Shown here piece by piece: positions 6,636 to 13,819 of a stretch of 14,186 nucleotides of DNA. Under the pieces are notes generated by a model. It worked only from the letters and a program-made list of their open reading frames with translations. It was not told the origin of the DNA and did no database searches. The number at the start of each line of letters is the position of its first letter. Position 1 is the stretch's first letter. The stretch lies in the NCBI GenBank assembly GCA_007131945.1, contig SLPP01000393.1, positions 1 to 14,186 of the forward strand, in the 5' to 3' direction. The position numbers and the translations under genes were made by a program. Source of the DNA: Paracoccaceae bacterium. GTDB lineage: Bacteria; Pseudomonadota; Alphaproteobacteria; Rhodobacterales; Rhodobacteraceae.

Positions 6636-6902
6636 TCAGCTGGTCAGCGCCTTCACCCGGGCCGAGAGACGCGACATCTTCCGCGCCGCGGTGTTCTTGT
6701 GCAGAACGCCCTTGGTGACACCGCGGGCGAGTTCCGGCTGCGCGGTGCGCAGGGCCTCCTTGGCCGCCTCGGTATTGCCCGAGGCGATAGCTTCCTCGAC
6801 CTTGCGCAGGAAGGTGCGGATGCGCGAGCGGCGCGCCTTGTTGACGGCGTATCGCTTTTCGGACTGACGGGCGCGTTTCTTGGACTGGGGCGTGTTGGCC
6901 AT
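6636..6902 (-). CDS. rpsT: 30S ribosomal protein S20
   Basis: S20 binds 16S rRNA early in small-subunit assembly. The 88-residue basic protein starts [19 protein letters not shown] and continues with helical segments rich in Lys and Arg; KKRARQ and the later [13 protein letters not shown] (about 68-80) are characteristic of the family, and the length is normal. The start ATG at 6902-6900 fits the conserved N terminus; upstream there is only a weak GAGAG ribosome-binding sequence. It follows the enoyl-CoA hydratase gene by 173 bases on the same strand and ends in a strong intrinsic terminator. A possible -10 (TATAGG, 7021-7016) lies about 115 bases upstream of the start, without a convincing -35. 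The rpsT-dnaA neighbourhood is common in alphaproteobacteria. Confidence 0.97.
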   Translation of the reverse strand: MANTPQSKKRARQSEKRYAVNKARRSRIRTFLRKVEEAIASGNTEAAKEALRTAQPELARGVTKGVLHKNTAARKMSRLSARVKALTS

Positions 6903-7075
6903 GGGTGTCGGATCTCTCGGGTCTGTTGCGTTTCGTTCGCGCCAAAGACCCGCACCCGGATCGGGATGACCGGTTCGATTCCTGCCTGAGCGGGCCCACG
7001 CGCATGTGGCGGCAGCCTATAGGGCAAGGCGCGGGCAAAGGAAAGAGAGAAGTTGCGTCGGTCGGACCGCGCGTT

Positions 7076-7852
7076 TCAGCGATCGCGGAACTGCGCCTCG
7101 CGCTTTTCCAGGAAGGCGCTCATGCCCTCCTTCTGGTCCTCGGTACTGAAAAGCGCGTGGAAGATGCGCCGCTCGTAGAGCACACCCTCGCGCAGAGTCG
7201 TCTCGTAGCTGCGGTTGACGGCTTCCTTGACCACCCTAGTGGCAACGAGCGACTTCGCGGCGATCTTCTGTGCCGCCGCCATCGCCTCGTCCATCAGCTT
7301 TTTCGCCGGAACGACGCGGCTGACGAGCCCCGAGCGCTCGGCCTCCTCGGCATCCATGAAGCGTCCCGTAAGGTGCATGTCCATCGCTTTCGACTTGCCA
7401 ACGAATCGTGTCAGCCGCTGGGTGCCGCCGATGCCGGCGACGACGCCAAGATTGATCTCGGGCTGGCCGAACTTGGCGTTGTCGGCGGCGATGATGAAGT
7501 CGCACATCATCGCCAACTCACAGCCGCCACCCAGCGCGTAGCCCGCCACCGCGGCCATGATCGGCTTGCGCACCGCCAGCATGGCCTCGGTCTGCGGCGT
7601 GAACAGATCCTCCTCGAAGACATCTACGAAGCTCTTCTTCGACATCTCGGCGATGTCGGCGCCGGCGGCGAAGGCCTTCTCCGAGCCGGTGATGACGATG
7701 CAGCGCACTTTCTCGTTGCGGTCGGCGGCCCTGAGCGCGTCGGCAAGTTCGTTCAGCAGCTGCGAGTTCAGCGCGTTCAGCGCCTCGGGCCGGTTCAGCC
7801 GGATCAGCGCGACATGCTGCGAAATCTCGACGATGATGGTTTCATAGGCCAT
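7076..7852 (-). CDS. Enoyl-CoA hydratase (crotonase family)
   Basis: Hydrates 2-trans-enoyl-CoA to 3-hydroxyacyl-CoA in beta-oxidation or related acyl-CoA routes. The product is 258 residues, the standard length of a monofunctional hydratase. The oxyanion-hole segments FAAGADI (61-67) and GYALGGG (104-110) are present. Both catalytic glutamates aligned with Glu144 and Glu164 of rat mitochondrial hydratase are kept, as E112 in GGCELAM and E132 in GQPEI. The following GGTQRLTR and VGKSKAMDM stretches are typical of true enoyl-CoA hydratases rather than isomerases or thioesterases. The ATG at 7852-7850 has GAGGGGG just upstream and gives the expected N terminus [10 protein letters not shown]. 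It lies 72 bases after mutM and 173 before rpsT, all on one strand. The physiological substrate is not deducible. Confidence 0.93.
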   Translation of the reverse strand: MAYETIIVEISQHVALIRLNRPEALNALNSQLLNELADALRAADRNEKVRCIVITGSEKAFAAGADIAEMSKKSFVDVFEEDLFTPQTEAMLAVRKPIMAAVAGYALGGGCELAMMCDFIIAADNAKFGQPEINLGVVAGIGGTQRLTRFVGKSKAMDMHLTGRFMDAEEAERSGLVSRVVPAKKLMDEAMAAAQKIAAKSLVATRVVKEAVNRSYETTLREGVLYERRIFHALFSTEDQKEGMSAFLEKREAQFRDR

Positions 7853-7924
7853 GGGAGCCCCCTCTGGTCGATGCCCGCCCACGTCTAGCAGGATGGATGC
7901 CGGGATCAAGCGCCCTCTGGCCGG

Positions 7925-8788
7925 CTATCGCTGGCAGCGCGGGCAGTAATGGGTGGAGCGCCCGGACTGCACGATACGGCGGACGAGACCCGGACATCCC
8001 GGCGTCGCGCAGGGCAGACCGGCGCAGTCATAGACCCGGAAGGCGTGCTGAAAATAGCCGAGTTCGCCATCGGCCTGGCGGTAGTCGCGCAGGCTGGATC
8101 CGCCAGCCTCGATCGCCTCCTGCAGCACCTCCCGCACCGCCCGGGCGAGGCGTTCGAGCCGCGCCGGCCCGATCCGCCCGGCGGGACGCGCGGGATGGAT
8201 GCCGGCGCGGAAAAGAGCTTCGCAGACATATATGTTGCCCAGGCCCGCAACGATCCGCTGGTCCATCAGCAGCGCCTTCGCCGGGCTTCGGCGCCCGCGG
8301 AACCGCGCGACGAGATGCGCGGCGCTGAATTCGTTGCCCAATGGCTCGGGGCCGAGCGCGGCCAGGAGCGGATGCGCCTCGACCGCCGCGGTCGCGACCA
8401 GGTCGAGCACGCCGAAGCGGCGGGCGTCGTTGAAGGTGACGCGCGCGCCGGTCTCCATGTCGAGGACGACATGGTCGTGGCGTTCGGGCGCCGGGTGGGC
8501 GTGGTGGAAATGTCCCGGCATGCGCGGCGCGCCGACGCCCGAGACGACGATCCGCCCCGACATGCCCAGATGCAACAGCATCGTCTCGCCGGTGTCGAGA
8601 TCGGCGAGGATGTATTTCGAGCGCCGGCGCAGGCGCTCTACGCGCGCCCCGGTCAGCCGTTCGGCCAGACGCGGCGGGAAAGGCCAGCGCAGCCCGTCGC
8701 GCCGGATCTCGGCCCGCGCGATGCGCGCGCCCGCCATCGCCGGCTCGAGGCCGCGGCGGACGGTTTCGACCTCGGGCAGTTCGGGCAA
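7925..8788 (-). CDS. mutM: Formamidopyrimidine-DNA glycosylase (MutM/Fpg), TTG start
   Basis: Bifunctional glycosylase/AP lyase that removes 8-oxoguanine and formamidopyrimidines. The 287-residue protein begins (M)[15 protein letters not shown]; the Pro after the initiator is the catalytic nucleophile, followed by the conserved E3 and E6. SKYI with K58 matches the catalytic Lys, and the helix-two-turn-helix segment includes [19 protein letters not shown] (175-193). The C-terminal zinc finger has C260-x4-C265-x16-C282-x2-C285, a C-x4-C variant I recall from alphaproteobacterial homologues. The start codon is TTG (8788-8786): only this start puts Pro in position 2, and GAGG lies 8 bases upstream. 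A nearby upstream ATG is out of frame. The gene is divergent from ubiE, with 83 bases between the start codons, and is followed by the enoyl-CoA hydratase. Confidence 0.95.
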   Translation of the reverse strand: MPELPEVETVRRGLEPAMAGARIARAEIRRDGLRWPFPPRLAERLTGARVERLRRRSKYILADLDTGETMLLHLGMSGRIVVSGVGAPRMPGHFHHAHPAPERHDHVVLDMETGARVTFNDARRFGVLDLVATAAVEAHPLLAALGPEPLGNEFSAAHLVARFRGRRSPAKALLMDQRIVAGLGNIYVCEALFRAGIHPARPAGRIGPARLERLARAVREVLQEAIEAGGSSLRDYRQADGELGYFQHAFRVYDCAGLPCATPGCPGLVRRIVQSGRSTHYCPRCQR

Positions 8789-8871
8789 GGGGCGGGCCTC
8801 GGCGTCGCATTGTGCAGGGGCGGCAGCATCCTGTAAGGAGAGGGCAGGCGCAAGGTCCGACAGGAGCCCCG
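8789..8871. promoter_or_regulatory. Divergent mutM/ubiE intergenic region
   Basis: The 83 bases between the mutM TTG and the ubiE ATG must serve two opposite transcripts. The only candidate I see for ubiE is TTGTGC with a 16-base spacer and TGTAAG, a weak match. No convincing mutM promoter or operator is visible. The ribosome-binding sites of both genes lie at its two ends. Confidence 0.3.
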
Positions 8872-9627
8872 ATGACGAGTGACAACCAGCGATCGACGCA
8901 TTTCGGCTTCCAAGAGGTCGACGAGGCGCAGAAGGCGGGGCTGGTGCACGGGGTCTTCACGCGGGTGGCCGGTCGCTACGACCTGATGAACGACCTGATG
9001 AGCGCGGGCATCCACCGGGCCTGGAAGGACGCGATGATGGACTGGCTGGCGCCGCGACCCGGCCAGCGACTGCTCGACGTCGCCGGCGGCACGGGCGATA
9101 TCGCCTTCCGCTTCCTGCGCCGCGCCGGCGAAGGGGCGTCGGCGGTGGTGCTCGACATGACCGAGTCGATGCTCGTCGAGGGGCGCCGGCGGGCCGAGGC
9201 CGAGGCGCTGGCCGACCGGCTCGACTGGGTCGTGGGCGACGCGATGGCCCTGCCCTTCCCGGATGCGAGCGTCGACGTCTACACGATCAGCTTCGGCATC
9301 CGGAACGTCACCCGGATCGAGGACGCGCTTGCCGAGGCTTTCCGGGTGCTGCGCCCCGGCGGGCGGCTGATGGTGCTGGAATTCAGCCGCGTGACCAGCG
9401 CGCCCCTGCAACGGCTCTACGACGTCTATTCCTTCAACGTCATCCCGGCGATGGGCCAGGTCGTGGCCGGCGAGCGCGACAGCTACCAGTACCTGGTCGA
9501 ATCGATCCGCCGCTTCCCCGACCAGGAGAGCTTCGCCGGCATGATCCGCGCCGCCGGATTCGAGCAGGTGAAGTACCGCAACCTCTCGATGGGCGTCGCG
9601 GCGCTGCATTCCGGCTGGAAACTCTGA
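8872..9627 (+). CDS. ubiE: Ubiquinone/menaquinone biosynthesis C-methyltransferase UbiE
   Basis: A SAM-dependent class I methyltransferase that methylates the benzoquinol ring in ubiquinone synthesis (and demethylmenaquinol where menaquinone is made). The 251-residue protein carries the UbiE signatures [17 protein letters not shown] (36-52) and [15 protein letters not shown] (158-172), and SAM-binding motif [13 protein letters not shown] (67-78). The C terminus [14 protein letters not shown] is typical. The frame is open from 8812, but the ATG at 8872 is preceded by AGGAG with 7 bases of spacing and matches the usual N-terminal length. ubiB follows after four bases, so the two are surely co-transcribed. 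The 83-base divergent gap with mutM must hold its promoter; I see only weak candidates there. Confidence 0.96.
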   Translation: MTSDNQRSTHFGFQEVDEAQKAGLVHGVFTRVAGRYDLMNDLMSAGIHRAWKDAMMDWLAPRPGQRLLDVAGGTGDIAFRFLRRAGEGASAVVLDMTESMLVEGRRRAEAEALADRLDWVVGDAMALPFPDASVDVYTISFGIRNVTRIEDALAEAFRVLRPGGRLMVLEFSRVTSAPLQRLYDVYSFNVIPAMGQVVAGERDSYQYLVESIRRFPDQESFAGMIRAAGFEQVKYRNLSMGVAALHSGWKL

Positions 9628-9631
9628 GCGC

Positions 9632-11167
9632 ATGCGGGGGCCGCACAACCTCTGGCGCCTGATCCGCACCGGCGCCACCTTCGAGCGGACCGGCGCCATG
9701 CGCTCGGTGCTGGTGGCGATGAACGTCCCGCCACGGCTGCGCCTGCTGGCGCGAATCCTCGGCTGGCCCTGGGCCTGGCTGGGGCTGAAGGGGGATCCGT
9801 CACTGCCGCCGGTGACCCGGGCGCTGACCGCGCTGGGGCCGGCCTATATCAAGTTCGGCCAGCTTCTCTCGACCCGGCCCGACATTGTCGGACAGGAACT
9901 CGCCGACCAGCTGCGCTACCTGCAGGACAAGCTGCCGCCCTTCGACCTGGCGGAGGCACGCGCCATGGTCTCGGAGGAACTCGGCCAGCCCGTGGCGCAA
10001 CTCTTCTCGGAGTTTTCCGAACCCGTCGCCGCCGCCTCGATCGCGCAGGTGCATCGAGCGCGGGTCGCCGAGAGCGGGCAGGACGTGGCGGTCAAGGTCC
10101 TGCGCCCGGGGATCGAACGCGCCTTCCGTCGCGACATCGACGCCTTCTATTTCGCCGCCGGCATGATCGAATGGCTGATGCCGAAGACCCGCCGGCTGCG
10201 CCCGACCGACGTCATCGCGCATTTCGAAAGCGTCGTGCTGGGCGAACTGGACCTGCGGCTGGAAACTGCCGCCGCGGCCGAATTCGCCGCCAATACCGAG
10301 GCCGACGAGGGTTTCCGCGTGCCCCGGCCGATCTGGCACCTCTCGGCCCGGTCGGTGATAACGCTCGGCTGGGCCGAGGGCGTGCCACTGGGCGACAACG
10401 TCGCCATCGACGCGCTGGGGGTGGACCGGAAGGAACTGGGAGAGCGGGTGCTGCGGCTCTTTCTCAGCCACGCGCTGCGCGACGGCTACTTCCATGCCGA
10501 CATGCATCAGGGCAACCTGAAGGTCGCGGCGAACGGGGACCTGATCGCCTATGACTTCGGCATCATGGGCCAGATCGACGAATACACCCGCCGGGTCTAT
10601 GCCGAGATCCTGATGGGATTCATCCACAAGGACTACCGGCGCGTGGCCGAGGTCCATTTCGAGGCGGGCTACGTGCCGGCGGATCGCGACATCAACGAGT
10701 TCGCCCGCGCGCTCAGATCCGTGGGCGAGCCGATCTTCGGCATGGACGCGACCCGCATCTCGATGGCGAAGCTTCTCAACTACCTCTTCGAGGTGACCGA
10801 GCGCTTCGGCATGGAGACGCGGACCGAGCTGATCCTGTTGCAGCGCACCATGGTCGTGGTCGAGGGCGTGGCGCGCTCGCTCAACCCGTCGATCAACATC
10901 TGGAAGGCCGCGCGCCCCGTGGTCGAAGAGTACATCCGCCGCAATCTCGGCCCAGCCGCGCTGGCGCGCGATCTGGCGCGCACGGCGCAGGTGCTGGCCC
11001 GCTTCGGCCCGCATCTGCCCGGCGCGCTGGAGGCGGCGCTCATCCACGCCCGCGACCATCAGGAGACGCGACGCGAGCCGGCGGGGACCAACCGGCGCAC
11101 GCTCTGGTTCGTCTCGGGGGCGGCGACGGGCGCGGTCCTGGCCGGGGCGGCGATGCTCCTTCTGTGA
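9632..11167 (+). CDS. ubiB: UbiB, atypical kinase/ATPase for ubiquinone biosynthesis
   Basis: UbiB is a membrane-associated member of the ADCK/ABC1 protein kinase-like family needed for ubiquinone biosynthesis, where it is thought to act as an ATPase helping lipid intermediates reach the Coq/Ubi enzymes. The 511-residue protein has the family KxGQ motif (KFGQ, 74-77), the alanine-rich loop PVAAASIAQVHRA (131-143) that replaces the kinase glycine-rich loop, the invariant Lys in VAVK (K155), the catalytic-loop equivalent HADMHQGN (288-295), and DFG at 308-310. A C-terminal hydrophobic segment (about 491-511) is the expected membrane anchor. The start MRGPHNLWRLIRTGATFERT is typical. It lies four bases after ubiE. 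The downstream gap carries a probable terminator. Confidence 0.96.
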   Translation: MRGPHNLWRLIRTGATFERTGAMRSVLVAMNVPPRLRLLARILGWPWAWLGLKGDPSLPPVTRALTALGPAYIKFGQLLSTRPDIVGQELADQLRYLQDKLPPFDLAEARAMVSEELGQPVAQLFSEFSEPVAAASIAQVHRARVAESGQDVAVKVLRPGIERAFRRDIDAFYFAAGMIEWLMPKTRRLRPTDVIAHFESVVLGELDLRLETAAAAEFAANTEADEGFRVPRPIWHLSARSVITLGWAEGVPLGDNVAIDALGVDRKELGERVLRLFLSHALRDGYFHADMHQGNLKVAANGDLIAYDFGIMGQIDEYTRRVYAEILMGFIHKDYRRVAEVHFEAGYVPADRDINEFARALRSVGEPIFGMDATRISMAKLLNYLFEVTERFGMETRTELILLQRTMVVVEGVARSLNPSINIWKAARPVVEEYIRRNLGPAALARDLARTAQVLARFGPHLPGALEAALIHARDHQETRREPAGTNRRTLWFVSGAATGAVLAGAAMLLL

Positions 11168-11249
11168 TCGGCAGCGCTGTCTTTCCGGCACCCCAGCCAG
11201 GGACCCGGCGATCGGCACAATCGCCGAATCGGGCGATTCGAGGGCGGTG

Positions 11250-11270
11250 GTCCGCTAGCGGACGCTTTTT
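11250..11270 (+). terminator. Probable intrinsic terminator downstream of ubiB
   Basis: GTCCGCTAGCGGAC (11250-11263) is a perfect 14-base palindrome, able to form a GC-rich stem of 5 bp around a CTAG loop. It is followed by GC and five T residues (11266-11270). It lies 82 bases after the ubiB stop. Another inverted repeat (AATCGCC/GGCGATT, 11219-11238) precedes it. The stem is short, so termination may be partial. Confidence 0.6.
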
Positions 11271-11291
11271 CAAGTCATTGATATATATATG

Positions 11292-11327
11292 ACAAAGTGC
11301 TTTCATTAACCATAACGAAAGCTTTGT
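11292..11327. promoter_or_regulatory. CtrA-type 8-mer inside an imperfect inverted repeat
   Basis: TTAACCAT at 11306-11313 equals an 8-mer associated with CtrA-regulated genes in Caulobacter and used as a CtrA half-site in Rhodobacteraceae. It sits in the loop region of an inverted repeat formed by ACAAAG-TG-CTTTC (11292-11304) and GAAAGCTTTGT (11317-11327), which pair over 11 bases with a two-base bulge. No gene begins just downstream on either strand, so a regulatory role is unclear. Confidence 0.35.
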
Positions 11328-11390
11328 TTCAGGCCCCAACTGCGCGGATACGACCCAGCCGCCAAGCTCCGACAGGTACCGAGAACCACG

Positions 11391-11408
11391 CGGCGGCGCA
11401 TGCCGCCG
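11391..11408 (-). terminator. GC-rich hairpin right after flgD
   Basis: CGGCGGC-GCAT-GCCGCCG is a perfect 7-bp stem with a 4-base loop, beginning three bases after the flgD stop codon. No T-run follows on the minus strand (next bases CGTGGTTCTC), so it is at most a weak or factor-dependent terminator, or an mRNA-end protector. Confidence 0.4.
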
Positions 11409-11411
11409 GGA

Positions 11412-12074
11412 TCATTCCGCGGACGGCCTGCGCAGACCCGACACCTCGGCGCTGTCGAGACGCATCCCGCCCGCGAGGACCAACTCGATCCGGTTGCCGT
11501 CGCGCCGGGCCTCGGTCACGGGCTGGTAGGCAGCGACGGGCGCGGCCTCGATCAGGTCGGCCCCGCGATAGGATTCGAGCGTGAAAAGGTACTGCCCGGC
11601 CGGGGCCTGCGCACCGCTCATCGTCATGCCGTCCCAGGCGATCCCGCGCGTGCCGGGGGCGATCTCGAACGTGTCGACGATCGTGCCCGCGGCGTTGCGC
11701 ACCAGCAGGATGCCGCGTTCGGCCCCGGCCGGCATCTCCGGGTCGAGCGCGACGGGCGCGCCGTCGAACCAGGCGCCGCCCTCGCTGCGCACCTCCATGC
11801 CAACCCAGCCGCCGAGATCGGCGAGGCCGGCGCGGTTGATCAGTGTCTGCAGCAGCTGGTTGGTCTGCGTCTGCTGCTCGACCCCCGAGAAGGTGGCGAG
11901 CTGCACCGCGAAATCGGTCGAGGACATCGGGTTCAGCGGGTCCTGGTTCTGCATCTGAACGGTGAGCATGCGCAGAAAGGTCATGTAATCGGTTTGCGCG
12001 AAGCTGCCGGCGGCGGCGGCGGTGGCGGCGTTGCCACCGACGGCGGCGGGCTGGGTCACGGAAGGCAGGTCCAT
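11412..12074 (-). CDS. flgD: Flagellar hook assembly scaffold (hook cap) FlgD
   Basis: FlgD caps the growing hook and guides FlgE polymerisation; it is exported by the flagellar type III apparatus and removed when the hook is complete. The 220-residue protein carries the conserved N-terminal region DYMTFLRMLTVQMQNQDPLN (29-48) and then STDFAVQLATFSGVEQQTQT (52-71), the FlgD hallmark. A C-terminal part with the FlgD Ig-like features follows (GIAWDGMTMSGAQAPAGQYL, 144-163). The length is normal. No cleavable signal peptide is seen, as expected for an exported flagellar protein. The ATG at 12074-12072 has GGAG six bases upstream. It begins 12 bases after the fliK stop, with its ribosome-binding site next to that stop, so the two are one transcript. 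Confidence 0.93.
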   Translation of the reverse strand: MDLPSVTQPAAVGGNAATAAAAGSFAQTDYMTFLRMLTVQMQNQDPLNPMSSTDFAVQLATFSGVEQQTQTNQLLQTLINRAGLADLGGWVGMEVRSEGGAWFDGAPVALDPEMPAGAERGILLVRNAAGTIVDTFEIAPGTRGIAWDGMTMSGAQAPAGQYLFTLESYRGADLIEAAPVAAYQPVTEARRDGNRIELVLAGGMRLDSAEVSGLRRPSAE

Positions 12075-12086
12075 CGGAATCTCCGG

Positions 12087-13403
12087 TCAGAGGCGAATGT
12101 CGAGGCGATCACTGCCGATCGCCGTTGGCGCGGCGGCCGGATCAGATACGCCGGAGACGGATTCCGCGCCGGTGGTGGCCGACGAGGTACCGGCGCCTGA
12201 GCGCGGATCGCCGGACTGTCCCCCGGAGCCGCCCGCGCCCAGCTGCAAGGCCAGTTCACGCTGGGCGATCTGGCTCAGCTCCTGCGCCAGCAGGTCGACG
12301 TGACGGCGGATCAGCTCCAGCGTCTCGGGTCGCTCGGCGCTCACGGTCAGCGTCATCACGCCGTTGATTTCGCGCAGCGCGATTTCCAGCCGGCCGAGTT
12401 CGGCCGGCGAGAGCATGAGTTCGAACTGACCGCGCGCGAGCGGCGTGATCCGCGCGCCGATCTGTTGTGCGACCTCGCGCGCGAGTTCTGCGGTCGCGCC
12501 GGAGGCCGGCCGCAGGAGCCGCTCGGCCGCGATCTCTCCCGGACCGGGCGGCGCGCTGCCCTCCCCGGCGCCGAGCGCGAGCGCCGAGGCAAAGCCGTCG
12601 AGCGCGCGCGGAAAGGACGCATCCGAGAGGCGCAAACCGGCGAACCTGAACGCCGAAAGCCGCGTCTCCGCTGCGGCCGGCGGGATCGGAGGCGCGGCGA
12701 CGGCGCGCTCTGCGGACCAGCGCGCGGATTCGGATGCGGACGGCGCGGCGCGGTCTTCCACGGGCAGTCTCGTTCGGCCGTGCAACCGTGATTCGGCTGT
12801 GCGCTGATCGTGCGGAGGCGCGGCATCTTCCAACGTCGCGGGCGCGATCGCGGACCTTGCCGACGCCACCGGGGCGCGGGCGGCCTCGGGCATGCCCGGA
12901 CGGTCATCACCGCGGAGCGGCGCCAACCTCTCGAATCGTTCGCGCGCCGCCGGCTCGGTGGCGCGTGATCTGTCCCCGTCCGGCGGCGCGCTTTCGGCGG
13001 GGGGCGTGTCGGCCGCCGCCGTGCGACCGGAGACGGGCGCCGCCGGGCGCTCGTCCGAGTGCACGGCGATCCGGCCGGAATTGCGGGCCGAATCGGCGGC
13101 GGGGACCGCCTTGCCCGCCTTCTCCTCGGCGACCTGCAGGCCCGGCACGGGCGTGGTCTCCTCGCCCTCGGCCTCGGTGGCGGTCCCAGGATCCAGCGCG
13201 GCACCCTGCGCGGCCTCCTCGGCGTCATCGGGCGCCGGCGACGCCTCGGCCAGGGCTTCTTCGCCCCGCGGCGCGACGCGGTCGAGACGGGAAAGCACGG
13301 CGCCGAAAGCGAGGGCCGTGTCGGGCGAACCCTCGCCGCGACGCGACGCGGCGGCGGGGGGGCGCGCGCCGGGTCCCGGCTCGGGCAGGAGATCGATCAG
13401 CAT
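12087..13403 (-). CDS. fliK: Flagellar hook-length control protein FliK
   Basis: FliK is a secreted molecular ruler that measures hook length and switches the export gate from hook to filament substrates. The 438-residue protein is typical in build: a long low-complexity N-terminal two-thirds rich in Ala, Pro, Glu and Arg with little recognisable sequence, and a conserved C-terminal hook-length domain at about 304-390. That domain includes LARGQFELMLSPAELGRLEI (322-341), then NGVMTLTVSAERPETLELIR, with its pattern of alternating beta strands. A Gly/Ser/Ala-rich tail follows. The ATG at 13403-13401 has AAGG about seven bases upstream. It precedes flgD on the same transcript and is divergent from the flgJ-like gene. 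A run of seven C (coding strand) occurs near codons 14-16. Identity rests on the C-terminal domain and context. Confidence 0.88.
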   Translation of the reverse strand: MLIDLLPEPGPGARPPAAASRRGEGSPDTALAFGAVLSRLDRVAPRGEEALAEASPAPDDAEEAAQGAALDPGTATEAEGEETTPVPGLQVAEEKAGKAVPAADSARNSGRIAVHSDERPAAPVSGRTAAADTPPAESAPPDGDRSRATEPAARERFERLAPLRGDDRPGMPEAARAPVASARSAIAPATLEDAAPPHDQRTAESRLHGRTRLPVEDRAAPSASESARWSAERAVAAPPIPPAAAETRLSAFRFAGLRLSDASFPRALDGFASALALGAGEGSAPPGPGEIAAERLLRPASGATAELAREVAQQIGARITPLARGQFELMLSPAELGRLEIALREINGVMTLTVSAERPETLELIRRHVDLLAQELSQIAQRELALQLGAGGSGGQSGDPRSGAGTSSATTGAESVSGVSDPAAAPTAIGSDRLDIRL

Positions 13404-13452
13404 GGCGAGCCTTCTGGACGTTGCTGTCAGGCCACGCCTAGCACACGCCGGG

Positions 13453-13467
13453 TTACCGCTTCTTTAC
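13453..13467. promoter_or_regulatory. CtrA-like paired half-site between fliK and the flgJ-like gene
   Basis: TTAC (13453-13456), seven bases, TTAC (13464-13467), against the CtrA consensus TTAA-N7-TTAA: six of eight positions match and the spacing is exact. It lies almost midway in the 113-base divergent gap, about 50 bases from each start codon, where it could control both. A GANTC site (GATTC, 13478-13482) is close by. CtrA controls flagellar genes in many alphaproteobacteria; binding here is inferred. Confidence 0.45.
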
Positions 13468-13516
13468 CGAAACCGGGGATTCTGCGGGTGTGCCAGTTCT
13501 GGAGACGGAGAAACCG

Positions 13517-13819
13517 ATGATCCAGCCCCCGACCCTGCCGGCCGCGCTGCCGGCCATCCCCGCGCAGGCGGCGGCGAACGACGCCCGCGCGCTGCGCGCC
13601 AGCGCCGAGGCCTTCGAGGCGGTGTTCCTTGCGGAAATGCTCAAGGCGGCCGGTATCGGACGGGCGCAGGAGGGCTTCGGCGGCGGGGCGGGCGAGGACA
13701 CGTTTGCCTCGTATTTCGCCGACATCCATGCCCGGGCCCTGGTCGCCCGCGGCGGCATCGGCCTTGCCGACCAGATCGAGCGGGCGCTTCTCGCCCGGCA
13801 GACGGAGGACCGGACATGA
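13517..13819 (+). CDS. FlgJ-like rod-binding protein (single domain, no muramidase)
   Basis: A 100-residue protein made almost only of the FlgJ N-terminal rod-binding domain, which caps the growing flagellar rod in the periplasm. Seen: the helix FEAVFLAEMLKAAG (33-46), a Gly-rich linker, and DTFASYFADIHARALVARGG then IGLADQIERAL (61-91), matching the family pattern ending in GIGLAD. The peptidoglycan hydrolase domain of enterobacterial FlgJ is absent, as is usual in alphaproteobacteria, where homologues are sometimes named CheL. The frame is open from a GTG at 13490, but the ATG at 13517 has GGAG six bases upstream and is preferred. The stop overlaps the next start (ATGA), so it is coupled to the flgN-like gene. 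Confidence 0.85.
   Translation: MIQPPTLPAALPAIPAQAAANDARALRASAEAFEAVFLAEMLKAAGIGRAQEGFGGGAGEDTFASYFADIHARALVARGGIGLADQIERALLARQTEDRT

Larger units (their letters stand above)
11168..11411. other. Structured convergent gap between ubiB and flgD
   Basis: A 244-base non-coding stretch between two converging genes. It contains, in order, an inverted repeat with two GANTC sites (11219-11240), a 14-base perfect palindrome followed by T5 (11250-11270), a tract of ATATATATAT inside a GTCAT/ATGAC repeat (11274-11293), an imperfect 11-bp inverted repeat enclosing TTAACCAT (11292-11327), and a GC-rich hairpin next to the flgD stop (11391-11408). Some 60 bases around 11266-11327 are strikingly AT-rich for this genome. 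Short open frames cross it on both strands without recognisable protein. Confidence 0.65.

Noticed and set aside
7059..7069. CGGTCGGACCG after the enoyl-CoA hydratase gene as a terminator
   Set aside because: The loop would be a single base and only a mixed C/T stretch follows; not a credible intrinsic terminator.
9800..11218. A 472-codon open frame on the minus strand opposite ubiB
   Set aside because: It mirrors the ubiB codons and has a low-complexity His/Arg/Asp-rich composition; it is a GC artefact.
11040..11339. Minus-strand frame beginning MGPETKLSLWLMKALCHIY in the same gap
   Set aside because: It uses a TTG start without a ribosome-binding site, runs into antisense ubiB and shows no recognisable family; kept only as part of the structured-gap finding.
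11297..11584. Small plus-strand frame from a GTG in the ubiB/flgD gap (MLSLTITKALFQ...)
   Set aside because: No ribosome-binding site, and most of it runs antisense to flgD with Arg/Pro/Ala-rich composition.
13481..13498. A sigma-54 type element upstream of fliK (TGGCAC on the minus strand)
   Set aside because: The -24 part matches, but no GC occurs at the required spacing for the -12 part.
12892..13815. A plus-strand frame antisense to fliK that continues into the flgN-like gene
   Set aside because: Only the part from the ATG at 13816 has protein character and an ATGA-coupled start; the upstream part is the antisense of fliK and its promoter region.
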